64,000 nucleotides of DNA from Nocardiopsis sp. FR4 (GCF_009830945.1 NZ_VWVV01000003.1:62001-126000); one strand, 5' to 3'. Counted from the first letter of the stretch, positions 46,301 to 54,954 are shown. Translations and numbers: made by a program. Notes: generated by a model from the sequence alone, not told the origin.

Positions 46301-47157
46301 CCGGGGAGGAAGTCCAGGGCGGGGCTCGCGGGGTCGTCCAGGTCGCCCAGCGGGACGGTGGGATCCATCAGCGGGCCGCCGAAGACCTCGGCGATCTCGG
46401 TGACGGCGGCGCGCTCGTCGCGGGGCGCCCGCGGCAGGCCCCGTTGGATCAGCTCGGCCACCGGCAGGTTCACCGGTGCCTGGGTGAGGCGCACGGCGAG
46501 TTCACGGGCCCCGCGTGAGGCGTGGGAGAGGAAGCGCGACACCGGGTCGGGATCCCAGGGCACGCTGCTCGGAGGGCGGGCGCCGTCCGGGGCCAGGACG
46601 CACACGTCGGCCTCCCACGCGCCGCCGTGCCCGTCCACCACCGCGTCCCACTGGGTGAGGGCCGACGGGCCGAGCTCCAGGACCGGCAGTACCGCGGCGC
46701 CGGGGGGCACGGAGTTCCGCTCGGTTTCGTCCGGAGCACCCGCGAGCGCCCAGGAGCCGGGGGAGGCCGGGTCCGGACCCGTCAGGCGCATGGGCAGCGG
46801 CGCGAGGGTTCCCCGGGACCAGACGGAGCGGTCGAGGAGGTGCAGGAGCGCGGTCGGCGTGCGGGCGGCGAGCGAGGCGGCCCAGGAGCGCGTCCTGGCC
46901 TGGCGCCAGCCCCGGTCCTGGGTGTCGGTGACGAGGACGGCGGCGGCCGCGCCGTGTTCCACCGCGGGGAGCCCGGGGCGGTCGGGGCGGAAGCGCACGA
47001 CCGGCGTGCCCGCCTCCTCGGCCGCCTCGACCAGCCGTTCCACGGTACGCCGGTGCAGGGCCATGAGGGGGGCCGAGTCGACAAGGATGACCAGGCGGGA
47101 CGGCCCGCCCGTCAGGTTGCTGAGCGCGTTGCGATACCTGTGCGACAAATCATCCAT
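43366..47157 (-). CDS. STAND NTPase: SAV_2336-like N-domain, NB-ARC, TPR repeats
   Basis: The 1263-residue protein has three parts. Residues about 15-320 follow the SAV_2336 N-terminal pattern (LVILVDSAPLMALHRRTVERL, VPPGAAVLPVLELGP, LTQAPVNLPVAELIQRG, DFLPGVRRELL). An NB-ARC ATPase begins at about 450 with RNFTGREEIL, P-loop GGGGIGKTQIA (about 474), LLVFDDVTDLD and LPLALAQVGAYL. TPRs fill about 830-1240. It resembles FxsT of the FxSxx-COOH system, but no FxsA/B/C is here. As a STAND it should switch on by nucleotide-dependent assembly; it probably senses a signal and triggers the protease encoded upstream (inference). Confidence 0.8.
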   Translation of the reverse strand: MDDLSHRYRNALSNLTGGPSRLVILVDSAPLMALHRRTVERLVEAAEEAGTPVVRFRPDRPGLPAVEHGAAAAVLVTDTQDRGWRQARTRSWAASLAARTPTALLHLLDRSVWSRGTLAPLPMRLTGPDPASPGSWALAGAPDETERNSVPPGAAVLPVLELGPSALTQWDAVVDGHGGAWEADVCVLAPDGARPPSSVPWDPDPVSRFLSHASRGARELAVRLTQAPVNLPVAELIQRGLPRAPRDERAAVTEIAEVFGGPLMDPTVPLGDLDDPASPALDFLPGVRRELLGRFGDLSVMRSVFYALSVEFKDSAQIYRWLSRIETGAPLVPSLDGEEDLARAVLPALSEMPGEYRRFADHLRAALGGSPGQDYVAPRSATAPPAVPSAKPRTPREEPSPTVTDARIPDTEPTPSEPSTRRARVRQARPRSLAKLRGVPPHNRNFTGREEILERVHTLLAESSGGVYLLSGGGGIGKTQIATEYAHRYRDDYDLVWWVPSNSPADVQQSYMRLAQHLGVIEESGNLEKTTQLVRDVLETDPQVGHWLLVFDDVTDLDRLGGGDLPLNGPGDVLITSRDQSWIPSGRSEGSVVPSLTPQESVALLRKVCPQGLEDDGDALRIAERLEYLPLALAQVGAYLRDSLMSVDEFLPLLEDKFDELVTHVEPEDLYPLPLAAAWNMQLDDLRRGTGGDRALKRMVREFVQLCSFFAPRPLARTLFHRARGLSANPELSQILGNEMALSRVLRYVSRHSLAEFDRTRHTFQMHVTFQTVVQGTLSDEERVRYRDLAHRLLAQSDPLGPDLPQNWDEYQLLFTHVKASKAWRSHDPQVRGLVRNVITYLVETGNQEEALELADRAIESWYDDTAQRFQVQLLRTKILQIQGDNEIALAEAERMYAEQAELEGPESEEALEAHRIRAIALSNFGRYEQALAMFEEIYRTRTAHFTEDDENTLVIAHDIAGCLRRLGRFRDALELDRRTLEQRRYLFGPNGIPTLRTRMSISLSLMALGHLEEAMTTLEDCQRRFEATEADASAHTEEIPIFLSVVNRRLGNHELALELSERARLAHAQRYRPGTRPVLHTNSIHMVNLALTGRVHEARELAEDLLSHMDDRFPSRHLFPWASRANAAIVFRIAGEYERAHELDRTALTEIRALFPGAQITLAAVEVNLGNDLFALGRLKEARDQDRASVELCRETLGEHHLYLTTARRNLLISRRALGEDVQREWEALRDLYAAQFGPDHRFVTTMAEFLRLDTDIIPMRD

Positions 47158-47493
47158 GATGTCGTTTTTGCCCCGCTTATGGACTCCAAAAGTATATTGG
47201 TGAACGTGTTCCCCTGGTTACCCTTGAATAATGCGGACTTCCGCGGAGTCGTCAGCACCCACCGAGGGGATCCTATCCAAGCGGAGGTCGCCGATGGCAC
47301 CGAGGCGGTTCCGGGCGTGGTCACCGCACGCCCTGATTCTTTTCCGGTGGAACTCCCGTTCGTGGGTGCGGTACTCCCCTCGCCGGGCTCGGCGGGAGCG
47401 GGCGGAGCGGGGCCCGGCCACACGCGCTTCCGGTTTCCTTTCCCTCCATGATCCATCAGCGGACGGATCCATCAAGTCTCCTCCGCGCCCGGA
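47158..47493 (-). promoter_or_regulatory. 336-base gap before the STAND gene with candidate -10
   Basis: No gene found; open frames overlapping the STAND start have poor composition. On the minus strand TATACT (47191-47196) is a good -10, giving a leader of about 27 bases to the ATG at 47157; the -35 (about 47213-47219) is poor. This suggests the STAND gene can be expressed apart from the trypsin gene. Confidence 0.4.
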
Positions 47494-49392
47494 TCAGGAT
47501 TCCGGTTCGTCCGTGCCTTCCGGCCTCCTCAGTACCTCCTGGAACAGGGCATCTCCAAAAGTGTCATGTATGAGTGCTATTTCTCGGCTGTCGGAATTCT
47601 CCCGGGCTCGGTCGCGCAGATAACGGGCCAGCCCGCTGATCCTCAGACGCGCGTCGGGCTCCCGTTCGAGGAGTTCGGCGACAAGGCTGAGAAGTGCTTC
47701 TTTGGGGCCCCTGATAATGGTGGGAATACCGTGGTAGAGGGCGGCGTCGTAGACGTGGCGGATGTGCGCGTTGTCGGAGTCGGTGACGCATATCGTCACG
47801 CTCTCATCGGCGAGAACGTTCGCCACCTCGCTCACCTCGCGTTGCCAGGTGGCGAGCACGTTGCGGTCCTCCACCAGCGCGTTGGTCCGCTGCCGCTCCG
47901 ACCGCAGCCGCCAGCGGTTCGGGGTGGACCCCAGGTAGCCGGGCAACCGCACCCGCTCGCGGACGTGGTAGACGATCTCGTACATCGTGCAGAGCCGGGG
48001 CGGGAACTCCAGCAGGTCGCGGTGCGGGGTGGCCTGGCCCACGCTCAGGTGCAGCAGGTCCTTGGGTAACAGCACGCGCAGCCGCAGCGACTCCTCGTTC
48101 GGGGTGACCAGCCTCTGCATGGTGACCTCCCCCATGAGGTCACCGACCTCGTCGCAGATCCGCTCCTCGCTGACGATCTTCGTGCCCTGGGGCAGCAGCC
48201 GGTAGCCGCCCTCGTCCAGGTGGGCGATGCCGTGTGAGAGCTGGTAGCCGCCGGTCACCGGCTCCAACTCGAAGAGCACCACCGTGTCGGGCGGCTCCTC
48301 GTCGTGGCCGGGGGCCCGGGGAGCCGCGGCCGGGCCGCCGGGCTCGCGGCGGCTGAGGAGGCGGCGGTCCCGGTCGCGGGTCAGGATCCCCTCCCAGTCC
48401 CGGCCCAGCGGGGCGGCCTCCTGGCGGATCCACGACCAGACCGTCGGCGGCATCGGCCGCCGCTGCCGGATCTCCTGGTAGACGTGGTGCACCCAGGCGA
48501 CCCGGGGCGGCGGCTCGCCGAAGGGAGGGACCACGTCCCACAGCGCGGTGAGCACGCGCCAGGCGGTGGGGCCCGAGCCGTGCCGTCTGAGCGTGTGCAT
48601 CTCGGCCGGGCGGAGCAGTCCCCCCGGCGGAACCTCCTCCACCGTGACCGAGTCCAGCAGGTCGTGCAGTCTGTCGTAGGTCGGCCCGCCGCACAGCGAC
48701 TCGTCCGCCAGGCGCCGGACCGAGACGGTGCCGCCGTCCTCCCGCGGGCCGACGAACTCCTCCACCGGAAGCATGAACGCCACCCCGGAGGGCTGGTCGG
48801 GGTCGTTCCACACGTAGTGGTGGTTCTTCTGCACGATGCCCACCATCTCGCCGGTCCCCGTGCGCACGGCGCAGCCGCTGAAGCCGCCCGTGATCTGCAC
48901 CGGCCGGGACGCGGGCGTCTCGACCTGGCGGGTGAACCCGGTGGGCCCGCCCGGCCCCCGGTACACCAGGGAGGCCTGGAGGGAGCGCATCCCCTCCGGG
49001 TACCCCGTCGTGGTCAGGGCCTGGTCCGGGGCCAGATCCGCGCAGTCCGCCAGCACGGGGAAGGCGGTGTCGGGCTGCCCCCGGTCGGTGAGCCGCAGCA
49101 GGGCCAGGTCCCGGCTGTGCGGGCCCGCCGACCACAGCCGCATGTCGACCTCGGCCCGCCACACCCGGTCGTCGAACGAGCGCAGGAGCACGGTGGCCTC
49201 CGGGCCGGTGCCCGGATGCTCCTCCTTGTCGCCGTCGCGGCCCAGCGCGGCGTTGACGACATGGGCGCACGTGACCAGCAGACCGGGGGAGAGCAGCACG
49301 GCGCCCCCCACGGTGTCGTACTGGTCGAGCACCCGCATCTGCCATGGCGGCTCGTGGGGCTGCAGGCCGCGCGGGGCGGAGGGGATGGTCAC
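47494..49392 (-). CDS. Trypsin-like serine protease fused to VMAP-C-like domain
   Basis: The 632-residue protein starts with a trypsin domain with complete triad: TCAHVV (H44), RDLALLRL (D95) and GGFSGCAV (S172). No signal peptide is present, so it acts in the cytoplasm. A middle helical stretch (about 235-370) follows, probably an effector-associated-type adaptor. Residues about 385-625 (VVLFELEPVTGGYQLSH, LLPKDLLHLSVGQATP, PTIIRGPKEALLSLVAELL) fit the VMAP C-terminal domain of vWA-MoxR-associated proteins. GTG start behind GAGAGG. It precedes the STAND gene on the same strand. I infer a protease effector held inactive until triggered. Confidence 0.75.
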   Translation of the reverse strand: MTIPSAPRGLQPHEPPWQMRVLDQYDTVGGAVLLSPGLLVTCAHVVNAALGRDGDKEEHPGTGPEATVLLRSFDDRVWRAEVDMRLWSAGPHSRDLALLRLTDRGQPDTAFPVLADCADLAPDQALTTTGYPEGMRSLQASLVYRGPGGPTGFTRQVETPASRPVQITGGFSGCAVRTGTGEMVGIVQKNHHYVWNDPDQPSGVAFMLPVEEFVGPREDGGTVSVRRLADESLCGGPTYDRLHDLLDSVTVEEVPPGGLLRPAEMHTLRRHGSGPTAWRVLTALWDVVPPFGEPPPRVAWVHHVYQEIRQRRPMPPTVWSWIRQEAAPLGRDWEGILTRDRDRRLLSRREPGGPAAAPRAPGHDEEPPDTVVLFELEPVTGGYQLSHGIAHLDEGGYRLLPQGTKIVSEERICDEVGDLMGEVTMQRLVTPNEESLRLRVLLPKDLLHLSVGQATPHRDLLEFPPRLCTMYEIVYHVRERVRLPGYLGSTPNRWRLRSERQRTNALVEDRNVLATWQREVSEVANVLADESVTICVTDSDNAHIRHVYDAALYHGIPTIIRGPKEALLSLVAELLEREPDARLRISGLARYLRDRARENSDSREIALIHDTFGDALFQEVLRRPEGTDEPES

Positions 49393-49703
49393 GTTCGGGG
49401 GGCCTCTCTCGTATCCACTTTGCCCGGGTCCTTCCCGCTCGGACAGCGGTGAACCCGGAGCGCGCGGGGAGAGGGGCGGGAGGAAGCGGAGCGGGCCGGG
49501 GGGAAGAGGGCACGGCGGGGGAGAGGGGCTCGGGGCGGGAGTTCCCGGCGGCGGACAGTCATGGGATGAACCGATGTCCGATCGGCGGCGCGCGCGTATG
49601 TTCGGGAGGACAAACCGCGGCGCCGGGGGCTGGCCTGACGGACAATCGTGCCTGGTCGAAGACTCGGCGAGATCTCAAAGAGGTGTGGTTCCACGAACGG
49701 GCG

Positions 49704-49732
49704 TTGTGACGCGCCAAACAAAGAGCGATGAT
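49704..49732 (+). promoter_or_regulatory. Candidate putP promoter
   Basis: TTGTGA (49704-49709) and GATGAT (49727-49732) are 17 bases apart, followed by an AT-richer stretch and about 65 bases to the TTG start. The other part of 49393-49801 holds no gene that I can support. Confidence 0.4.
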
Positions 49733-49801
49733 CTCCCACAATGTTCACAACCAGCGCGTAAGGGGTTCGACCACGCGCGCAAGGGAGAGGAGGGGACGGT
49801 C

Positions 49802-51382
49802 TTGGGCGACTCCGTGTTCTGGTCCATCGCGACCTTCGGCGTGTACCTCGCCATCATGGTGGCCATCGGCCTCTGGGCCTACAAGCGCACTGTCTCGCAG
49901 TCGGACTTCGTGCTCGGCGGACGGCAGCTCAACAGCTGGGTGGCGGGCCTGAGCGCCAACGCCAGCGACTTCAGCGGCTGGCTGCTGCTCGGCCTGCCCG
50001 GGGCCATCTACGTCTCCGGTCTGGGCGAGGCCTGGATCGCGGTCGGCCTGGCCTGCGGCTTCGCCGGGAGCTGGATCCTCCTCGCACCCCGCCTGCGCGT
50101 GTACACCGAGCGCGTCACCGACGCCCGCGCCGGCGGTGACTCCGACTCCCTGACACTGTCCTCCTTCCTGGAGAACCGCTTCAACGACCCCACCCGGCTG
50201 CTGCGCGGGGTCTCGGCGCTGCTCATCCTCGTCTTCTACTTCTTCTACGTGGCCTCCGGCCTCGTGGCCATGGCCGCCCTGTTCGACCAGGTCTTCGGCC
50301 TGGACCCGGCGCCCGCCATCGCGATCGGCGTGGGCATCGTCGTGCTCTACACCGTGCTCGGCGGCTTCCTCGCGGTCTCCTACACCGACGTCATCCAGGC
50401 GGCGATGATGTGGATCGCCCTGCTCGTCGTCCCGGTCATGGCGGTCACCGCGCTCGGCGGCCTCGGCGGCGTCACCGAGGGCATCTCCGAGAAGAGCACC
50501 GGCCTGCTCTCGGCCGTGGGCGGCACCTCGCTCGACACCGACCTCGGCCAGTGGGTCGGCACCGAGACCCTCGGCTGGGTGGTCATCGTCTCCGGTCTGG
50601 CCTGGGGCCTGGGCTACTTCGGCCAGCCGCACATCCTCTCCCGCTACATGGGCATCCGCTCGGTCCGGGACATCCCCAAGGCCGGGATCATCAGCGTCGC
50701 CTGGGCGGTCACCGCGATGGCACTGGCCGTGGTGGTCGGCTTCATCGGCATCGCCTACTTCGACACCCCGCTCGGCGCCCCCGAGCAGGTCTTCCCGCGC
50801 CTGATCGAGGCCATGACCCACCCGCTGGTGGCCGGCCTGCTGCTCGCCGCCATCCTCGCGGCCGTCATGAGCACCGCCGACTCCCAGTTGCTGGTCGCCG
50901 CGTCCGCGCTCACCGAGGACGGCTACAAGGCCTTCGTGGACCGCGACGCCAACCCCAGGACCCTGCTGTGGACCAGCCGCGCCACCGTCGTGGCCGTGGC
51001 CCTGGCCGCCGCGGGCATCGCCCTGTGGGGCAACCAGTCGGTCATGGACCTGGTCGGCTACGCCTGGGCCGGGTTCGGCGCGGGCTTCGGCCCGGTGCTG
51101 CTGCTCGCCGTGTTCTGGAAGCGCATGACCTGGTCCGGCGCGCTGGCGGGCATGATCGCGGGCGGCGCCACCGCGATCCTGTGGGACGTCCTCGACGAGC
51201 ACGTCTTCGGCATCGGCCTGTACGCCATGGTCCCGGCGGTCGCGCTGAGCTTCGCCGCGATCGTCCTCTTCAACGGCCTGGCCAGGGTCACCCCGCAGAT
51301 GGCCGGTGACTTCGACCGCGTGGAGGCCGAGGTCCGCCAGGCCCGGTCCGGTCCCGCCGCCGACGAGGCCGCCCGGGTCTGA
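49802..51382 (+). CDS. putP: Sodium/proline symporter (SSS family)
   Basis: The 526-residue transporter has about thirteen membrane helices and PutP motifs: SDFVLGGRQLNSWVAGLSANASDFSGW split by the sodium site, GEAWIAVGLACG, GGFLAVSYTDVIQA and WGLGYFGQPHILSRYMG. It imports proline with Na+. I chose the TTG at 49802 behind GGAGGGGACGG; the next candidate is a GTG at 49814 inside the first helix. A long hairpin follows the stop. No other proline genes are adjacent. Confidence 0.9.
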   Translation: MGDSVFWSIATFGVYLAIMVAIGLWAYKRTVSQSDFVLGGRQLNSWVAGLSANASDFSGWLLLGLPGAIYVSGLGEAWIAVGLACGFAGSWILLAPRLRVYTERVTDARAGGDSDSLTLSSFLENRFNDPTRLLRGVSALLILVFYFFYVASGLVAMAALFDQVFGLDPAPAIAIGVGIVVLYTVLGGFLAVSYTDVIQAAMMWIALLVVPVMAVTALGGLGGVTEGISEKSTGLLSAVGGTSLDTDLGQWVGTETLGWVVIVSGLAWGLGYFGQPHILSRYMGIRSVRDIPKAGIISVAWAVTAMALAVVVGFIGIAYFDTPLGAPEQVFPRLIEAMTHPLVAGLLLAAILAAVMSTADSQLLVAASALTEDGYKAFVDRDANPRTLLWTSRATVVAVALAAAGIALWGNQSVMDLVGYAWAGFGAGFGPVLLLAVFWKRMTWSGALAGMIAGGATAILWDVLDEHVFGIGLYAMVPAVALSFAAIVLFNGLARVTPQMAGDFDRVEAEVRQARSGPAADEAARV

Positions 51383-51402
51383 GCCCGACCCGACACCCCC
51401 TT

Positions 51403-51442
51403 CCCCCGGGCCCGTACCGCGACCGCGATACGGGCCCGGGGG
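51403..51442 (+). terminator. Strong hairpin after putP
   Basis: A perfect 14-bp inverted repeat (51403-51416 with 51429-51442) surrounds a 12-base loop, 20 bases beyond the putP stop. No T-run. Confidence 0.75.
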
Positions 51443-51483
51443 CCGCTCTGGCGTACCCGCGCCCTGACCGGTAGAACGGTGAC

Positions 51484-52068
51484 ATGTCGTCACTGACAGG
51501 GCACCCAGCCGTGTGGACCCGGACCGACGTCTCCGAGGGGCTGGGCCTCGGCACGCTCCTCCCCGAACCCGACGGCTACCGCCTGGAGGCCGGGGAGACC
51601 GTCGTCGTGGGCGACGAGCGGTTCCTCACCAGGTTCACCGTCCGCACCGACCTGGCCTGGACCACCCGCCAGGTGAGCGCCGAGGTGCTGTCCTCGCAGG
51701 GTCTGGAGTCGGTCGTCCTCAACGCCCAGGGCGGCCACTGGACCGACGCCGACGGGATCCCCCTGCCCGAACTGGTCGGCTGCCTGGACGTGGACGTGGC
51801 CGCCACCCCCCTCACCAACACCCTCCCCATCCGCCGCCTGGGCCTGCGCCCGGGCGAGTACCGCGACATCGTGGTGGCCTGGATCGACATCCCCTCGCTG
51901 CGCGTGCGCCGGGTCAGACAGCGCTACACCCGCCATCCGGCCCAGGACGGGCTGGAGCGCTACACCTACCGCGACCCCCTGCACGGCGAGTACCGGATGT
52001 CGGTGGACGGCGACGGCGTGGTCGTGGACTACGAGCGCTTCGCCCGGCGCCTGCGCACGGGCGCCTGA
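51484..52068 (+). CDS. Putative glycolipid-binding protein (DUF1089-like)
   Basis: The 194-residue protein is made of beta strands: VWTRTDVSEGLGLGTLLPEPDGYRLEAG is cut into short strands, then VVLNAQGGHWTDADG, LPELVGCLDVDVAATPLTNTLP and RRVRQRYTRH. The GCLDVDxxxTPxTNTLPIRRL stretch is the hallmark I associate with the putative glycolipid-binding family (PF06475). Ligand and role unknown. The ATG has only a weak ribosome site upstream. The gene lies between putP and nadE, all plus strand but with separate spacing. Confidence 0.75.
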   Translation: MSSLTGHPAVWTRTDVSEGLGLGTLLPEPDGYRLEAGETVVVGDERFLTRFTVRTDLAWTTRQVSAEVLSSQGLESVVLNAQGGHWTDADGIPLPELVGCLDVDVAATPLTNTLPIRRLGLRPGEYRDIVVAWIDIPSLRVRRVRQRYTRHPAQDGLERYTYRDPLHGEYRMSVDGDGVVVDYERFARRLRTGA

Positions 52069-52212
52069 GCCCCCCTCCGCCCCTTCCCTCCGCCCACGGG
52101 TCCCTCCCCGTCGGCTCCGGCCGCGTCCGCACCCGCCCCCCGGTCGCGTTCTGCCACCGCGGACGAGCGATAATCGGCGGGCAACACCGTTCACATCCAA
52201 CGGGGGACCGCA

Positions 52213-53043
52213 GTGACCGACACCGAGCTGAGCCAGGCCCGTCGCGACATCATCCGCGACCTCGCAGTGCCCGAGCACTTCGACGCGGGCGCCGAGATCG
52301 AACGGCGCGTGGCCTTCCTCGCCGACCAGCTGGTCTCCAGCGGCGCCGCCGCGCTGGTCCTGGGCATCAGCGGCGGCGTCGACTCGCTCACCGCCGGCCG
52401 CCTGTGCCGCCTGGCCGTGGACCGCGCCCGCGAGGGCGGCCACACCTGCGAGTACGTCGCCATGCGCCTTCCCTACGGCGAGCAGAGGGACGAGGCGGAC
52501 GCGGCCCGCTCCGTGACCTTCACCGACCCCGACCGCTGCCTCACCGTCGACGTCAGACCCGCCACCGACGCGATGGCCGCCTCCCTCGCCGCGGCCGGGA
52601 TGACCTACGCCAGCGCCTCCTCGGAGGACTTCGTCCTGGGCAACGTCAAGGCACGGCAGCGGATGATCGCCCAATACGCGGTCTCGGGCGGGCTGCGCGG
52701 CCTGGTGGTCGGCACCGACCACGCGGCCGAGGCGGTCACCGGCTTCTTCACCAAGTACGGCGACGGCGGCGTGGACCTGGTCCCGCTCACCGGCCTGACC
52801 AAGCGCCGCGTGCGCGCGGTCGCCGCGGCGCTGGGCGCCCCCGAGGACCTGGTGGACAAGGTGCCCACCGCCGACCTGGAGACCCTCACCCCGCAGAAGC
52901 CCGACGAGGAGGCGCTCGGTCTGACCTACGACCAGATCGACGACTTCCTGGAGGGCCTGCCCGTGCCCGAGCACGTGGAGACCACCCTGGTCGACCGGTA
53001 CCGGGCCACCGCGCACAAGCGCGCGCTGCCCACCGCCCCCTGA
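52213..53043 (+). CDS. nadE: NH3-dependent NAD+ synthetase
   Basis: The 276-residue enzyme amidates nicotinate adenine dinucleotide to NAD using ATP and ammonia. The N-type ATP pyrophosphatase loop LVLGISGGVDSLTAGRL is clear, with ASSEDFVLGNVKARQRM, GTDHAAEAVTGFFTKYGDG and PTADLETL-type C-terminal segment. The length fits the short ammonia-dependent form without a glutaminase domain. The GTG start follows GGGGGACC. No other NAD genes are adjacent. Confidence 0.95.
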   Translation: MTDTELSQARRDIIRDLAVPEHFDAGAEIERRVAFLADQLVSSGAAALVLGISGGVDSLTAGRLCRLAVDRAREGGHTCEYVAMRLPYGEQRDEADAARSVTFTDPDRCLTVDVRPATDAMAASLAAAGMTYASASSEDFVLGNVKARQRMIAQYAVSGGLRGLVVGTDHAAEAVTGFFTKYGDGGVDLVPLTGLTKRRVRAVAAALGAPEDLVDKVPTADLETLTPQKPDEEALGLTYDQIDDFLEGLPVPEHVETTLVDRYRATAHKRALPTAP

Positions 53044-53560
53044 GGCGCTCCGCCCCCTCACGGCCCCGGAACCGTCGGCGCCCTCTCCGGCGCGCGGCGG
53101 GGCCGGGGCCGCGTGGCGCGGCCGCCGCAGGGCCCCCTCAGCGCGTCCCCTCCGCGTGATCTCCTCCGCGTGATCTCCTCCGCGAACGCGTTCCCGGAGC
53201 GCTCCGTAGGCGGTACCGTGGGCGGTGACCTCCTCGGGCTCCCGGACCGGCCGGGACCGCGCCCCTCGCCGGGCGGAGCCGTCCCGAGAGCGGTCCCCCT
53301 CCCCCCGCGCCCGTGGTGGTGCAGACACCACCTCTTCCGGGTGGGCGTACCACCGGCCGAAGAGGGGCGTCAGAGCCATCGCGACCAACCACCGGCCAGC
53401 CCTAGGGTCGTTGTCACGCGTTCATTCGTCGCCGAGCGGACGTGAGCACCCCACCGGGCGCGTTCGAGGACGCGTCGCCACCCCCTGATCCCGATCCGGC
53501 GGAACACCCTGCCCTCAGCGCGCCAGGGCGTTCGCGTACGGGAAGACCAAGGAGCGACCG
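53044..53560. repeat. 517-base gap with 14-bp tandem repeat (53150-53184)
   Basis: No gene supported. At 53150-53184 the 14-mer ctccgcgtgatctc is repeated two and a half times. The rest is GC-rich with no recognised signal; the promoter of the acyltransferase gene should lie in the right part, but I cannot place it. Confidence 0.5.
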
Positions 53561-54895
53561 ATGACCGTGACCGTCGACCAGGAGCCCGGGGGGACGCCGT
53601 CGGCGCACCCCTCCGGCGCCACCGCGACGACCCCCTCCCGGCCGCGGGCACCGCGCCCGGGGGCGGGCAGGGACAGGTTCCTCGACGTCATCCGTCTCTT
53701 CGTCATGGCCCTGGTGGTCCTGCAGCACTGGTGGCTGCCCGTCCTGGTCCAGGAGCAGGGCGGCCTGGAGGCGGGCAGCGTCCTGGCCGCCGAGGGCGGT
53801 TTCCTCCTCACGTGGGTCTCCCAGGTCATGCCGTTGATCTTCTTCGTCGGCGGCGCCGCCAACCTCATCAGCTGGCGGTCGGCCTCCGCCCGGGGGGTGA
53901 ACGCCTCCACCTGGTTCGCGCACAGGCTGCGCAGGCTCGCCTGGCCCGTGGTGCCGCTGGCGACCGTGTGGATCGTCGCCACCCACCTGCTGGTGCTGGG
54001 CGGGGCCCCCGTCCAGCCCGTGCTGGTGGGCGCCGGGGCCGCGGGCATGGTGCTGTGGTTCCTGGCCGTGTACGTGCTGGTGGTCGTGGCGACCCCGGTG
54101 CTGGTCCGCGCCCAGGAGAGGCTCGGCTGGTGGGTTCCGGTCGCGCTCCTGACGGGGGCGGTCGTCGTGGACCTGGTCCGGTTCGGCGCCGGTGTGGAGT
54201 GGATCGGCTACCTGAACGTGGCCTTCGTGTGGCTGGGCGTGCACCAGCTGGGGTTCCGCTACGCGACCGGGGCGGTGCGGACGCGCCACGCCGCGGGCAT
54301 GGCGGCGGGCGGCGCCGCCGTCGCGCTCGCCCTCGTCGCCCTCGGGCCGTACTCGCTGAACATGACGGGCGTCTTCGCCTCGGAGGCCTCGAACGTGGCC
54401 CCGCCGACCCTCGTCCTCGCGGCCGTCGGCACGCTGCAGGTCGGTGTCGCGCTGCTGCTGCGCGAGCGGATCAGCTCGTGGTCGGAGCGCCCCGGACCGG
54501 CGCGGCTGCTGGACCGGGTGTGCCCCCAGCTGATGACGGTCTACCTGTGGCACATGCTGCCGATCAGCGTGGTGGCGGGCGTGCTGGTGTTCGGCCTGGG
54601 GATCAACACCCCGGAGCCGATGACGGGCCTGTGGCTGCTGTGGGGCGTGCTGGGCGCGGTGGTGCTGCTGCCACTCATCGTGCCGCTGGCGCACTGGGCG
54701 GTGCGGTTCGAGACCCCGCCGCGGACGCTGGGCGGTTCGCCCGGTATGGTGCGCGCCCTGGCCGCGGCGGCGCTGATCGGCGGCGGGATGCTGGCGCTCA
54801 CGGTGTCCGGCCTGGGCCCGGGGCTGGCCCCGCTGCTCGGTCTGGTGGCGGTGCTCGCGGGGGTGACGCTGACCCGGGACCCGCGGAACCGCTGA
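53561..54895 (+). CDS. Acyltransferase-3 (OafA/YrhL-type) integral membrane protein
   Basis: The 444-residue protein has about ten membrane helices after a Pro/Thr-rich cytoplasmic N-terminus of about 35 residues. The motif RDRFLDVIRLFVMALVVLQHWW contains the R/K-x-LDxxR...H-x-W pattern of the acyltransferase-3 family, where the His near the end of the first helix is catalytic. It probably O-acylates an envelope glycan or lipid. AAGGAG precedes the ATG by six bases. It is followed by an alpha/beta hydrolase 59 bases on, which might act on the same ester-type substrate (inference). Confidence 0.85.
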   Translation: MTVTVDQEPGGTPSAHPSGATATTPSRPRAPRPGAGRDRFLDVIRLFVMALVVLQHWWLPVLVQEQGGLEAGSVLAAEGGFLLTWVSQVMPLIFFVGGAANLISWRSASARGVNASTWFAHRLRRLAWPVVPLATVWIVATHLLVLGGAPVQPVLVGAGAAGMVLWFLAVYVLVVVATPVLVRAQERLGWWVPVALLTGAVVVDLVRFGAGVEWIGYLNVAFVWLGVHQLGFRYATGAVRTRHAAGMAAGGAAVALALVALGPYSLNMTGVFASEASNVAPPTLVLAAVGTLQVGVALLLRERISSWSERPGPARLLDRVCPQLMTVYLWHMLPISVVAGVLVFGLGINTPEPMTGLWLLWGVLGAVVLLPLIVPLAHWAVRFETPPRTLGGSPGMVRALAAAALIGGGMLALTVSGLGPGLAPLLGLVAVLAGVTLTRDPRNR

Positions 54896-54954
54896 CGGCC
54901 GTCCCCGGGCGCGGGAAGGTGGTAGCGCGCAGCGTATCGGGTAGACCAGGCCTC

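Noticed and set aside
43366..47157. A full FxSxx-COOH RiPP-like system
   Set aside because: No short peptide ending in F-x-S-x-x, no radical SAM enzyme and no FxsC-like gene were found around the STAND gene.
47112..47456. 114-codon minus-strand frame overlapping the STAND gene start
   Set aside because: It overlaps the supported start, has irregular third-position composition and no domain; the region looks like a promoter instead.
53113..53445. Plus-strand frames in the gap before the acyltransferase gene
   Set aside because: Composition unlike neighbouring genes and built partly from the 14-bp tandem repeat; no homologous pattern.
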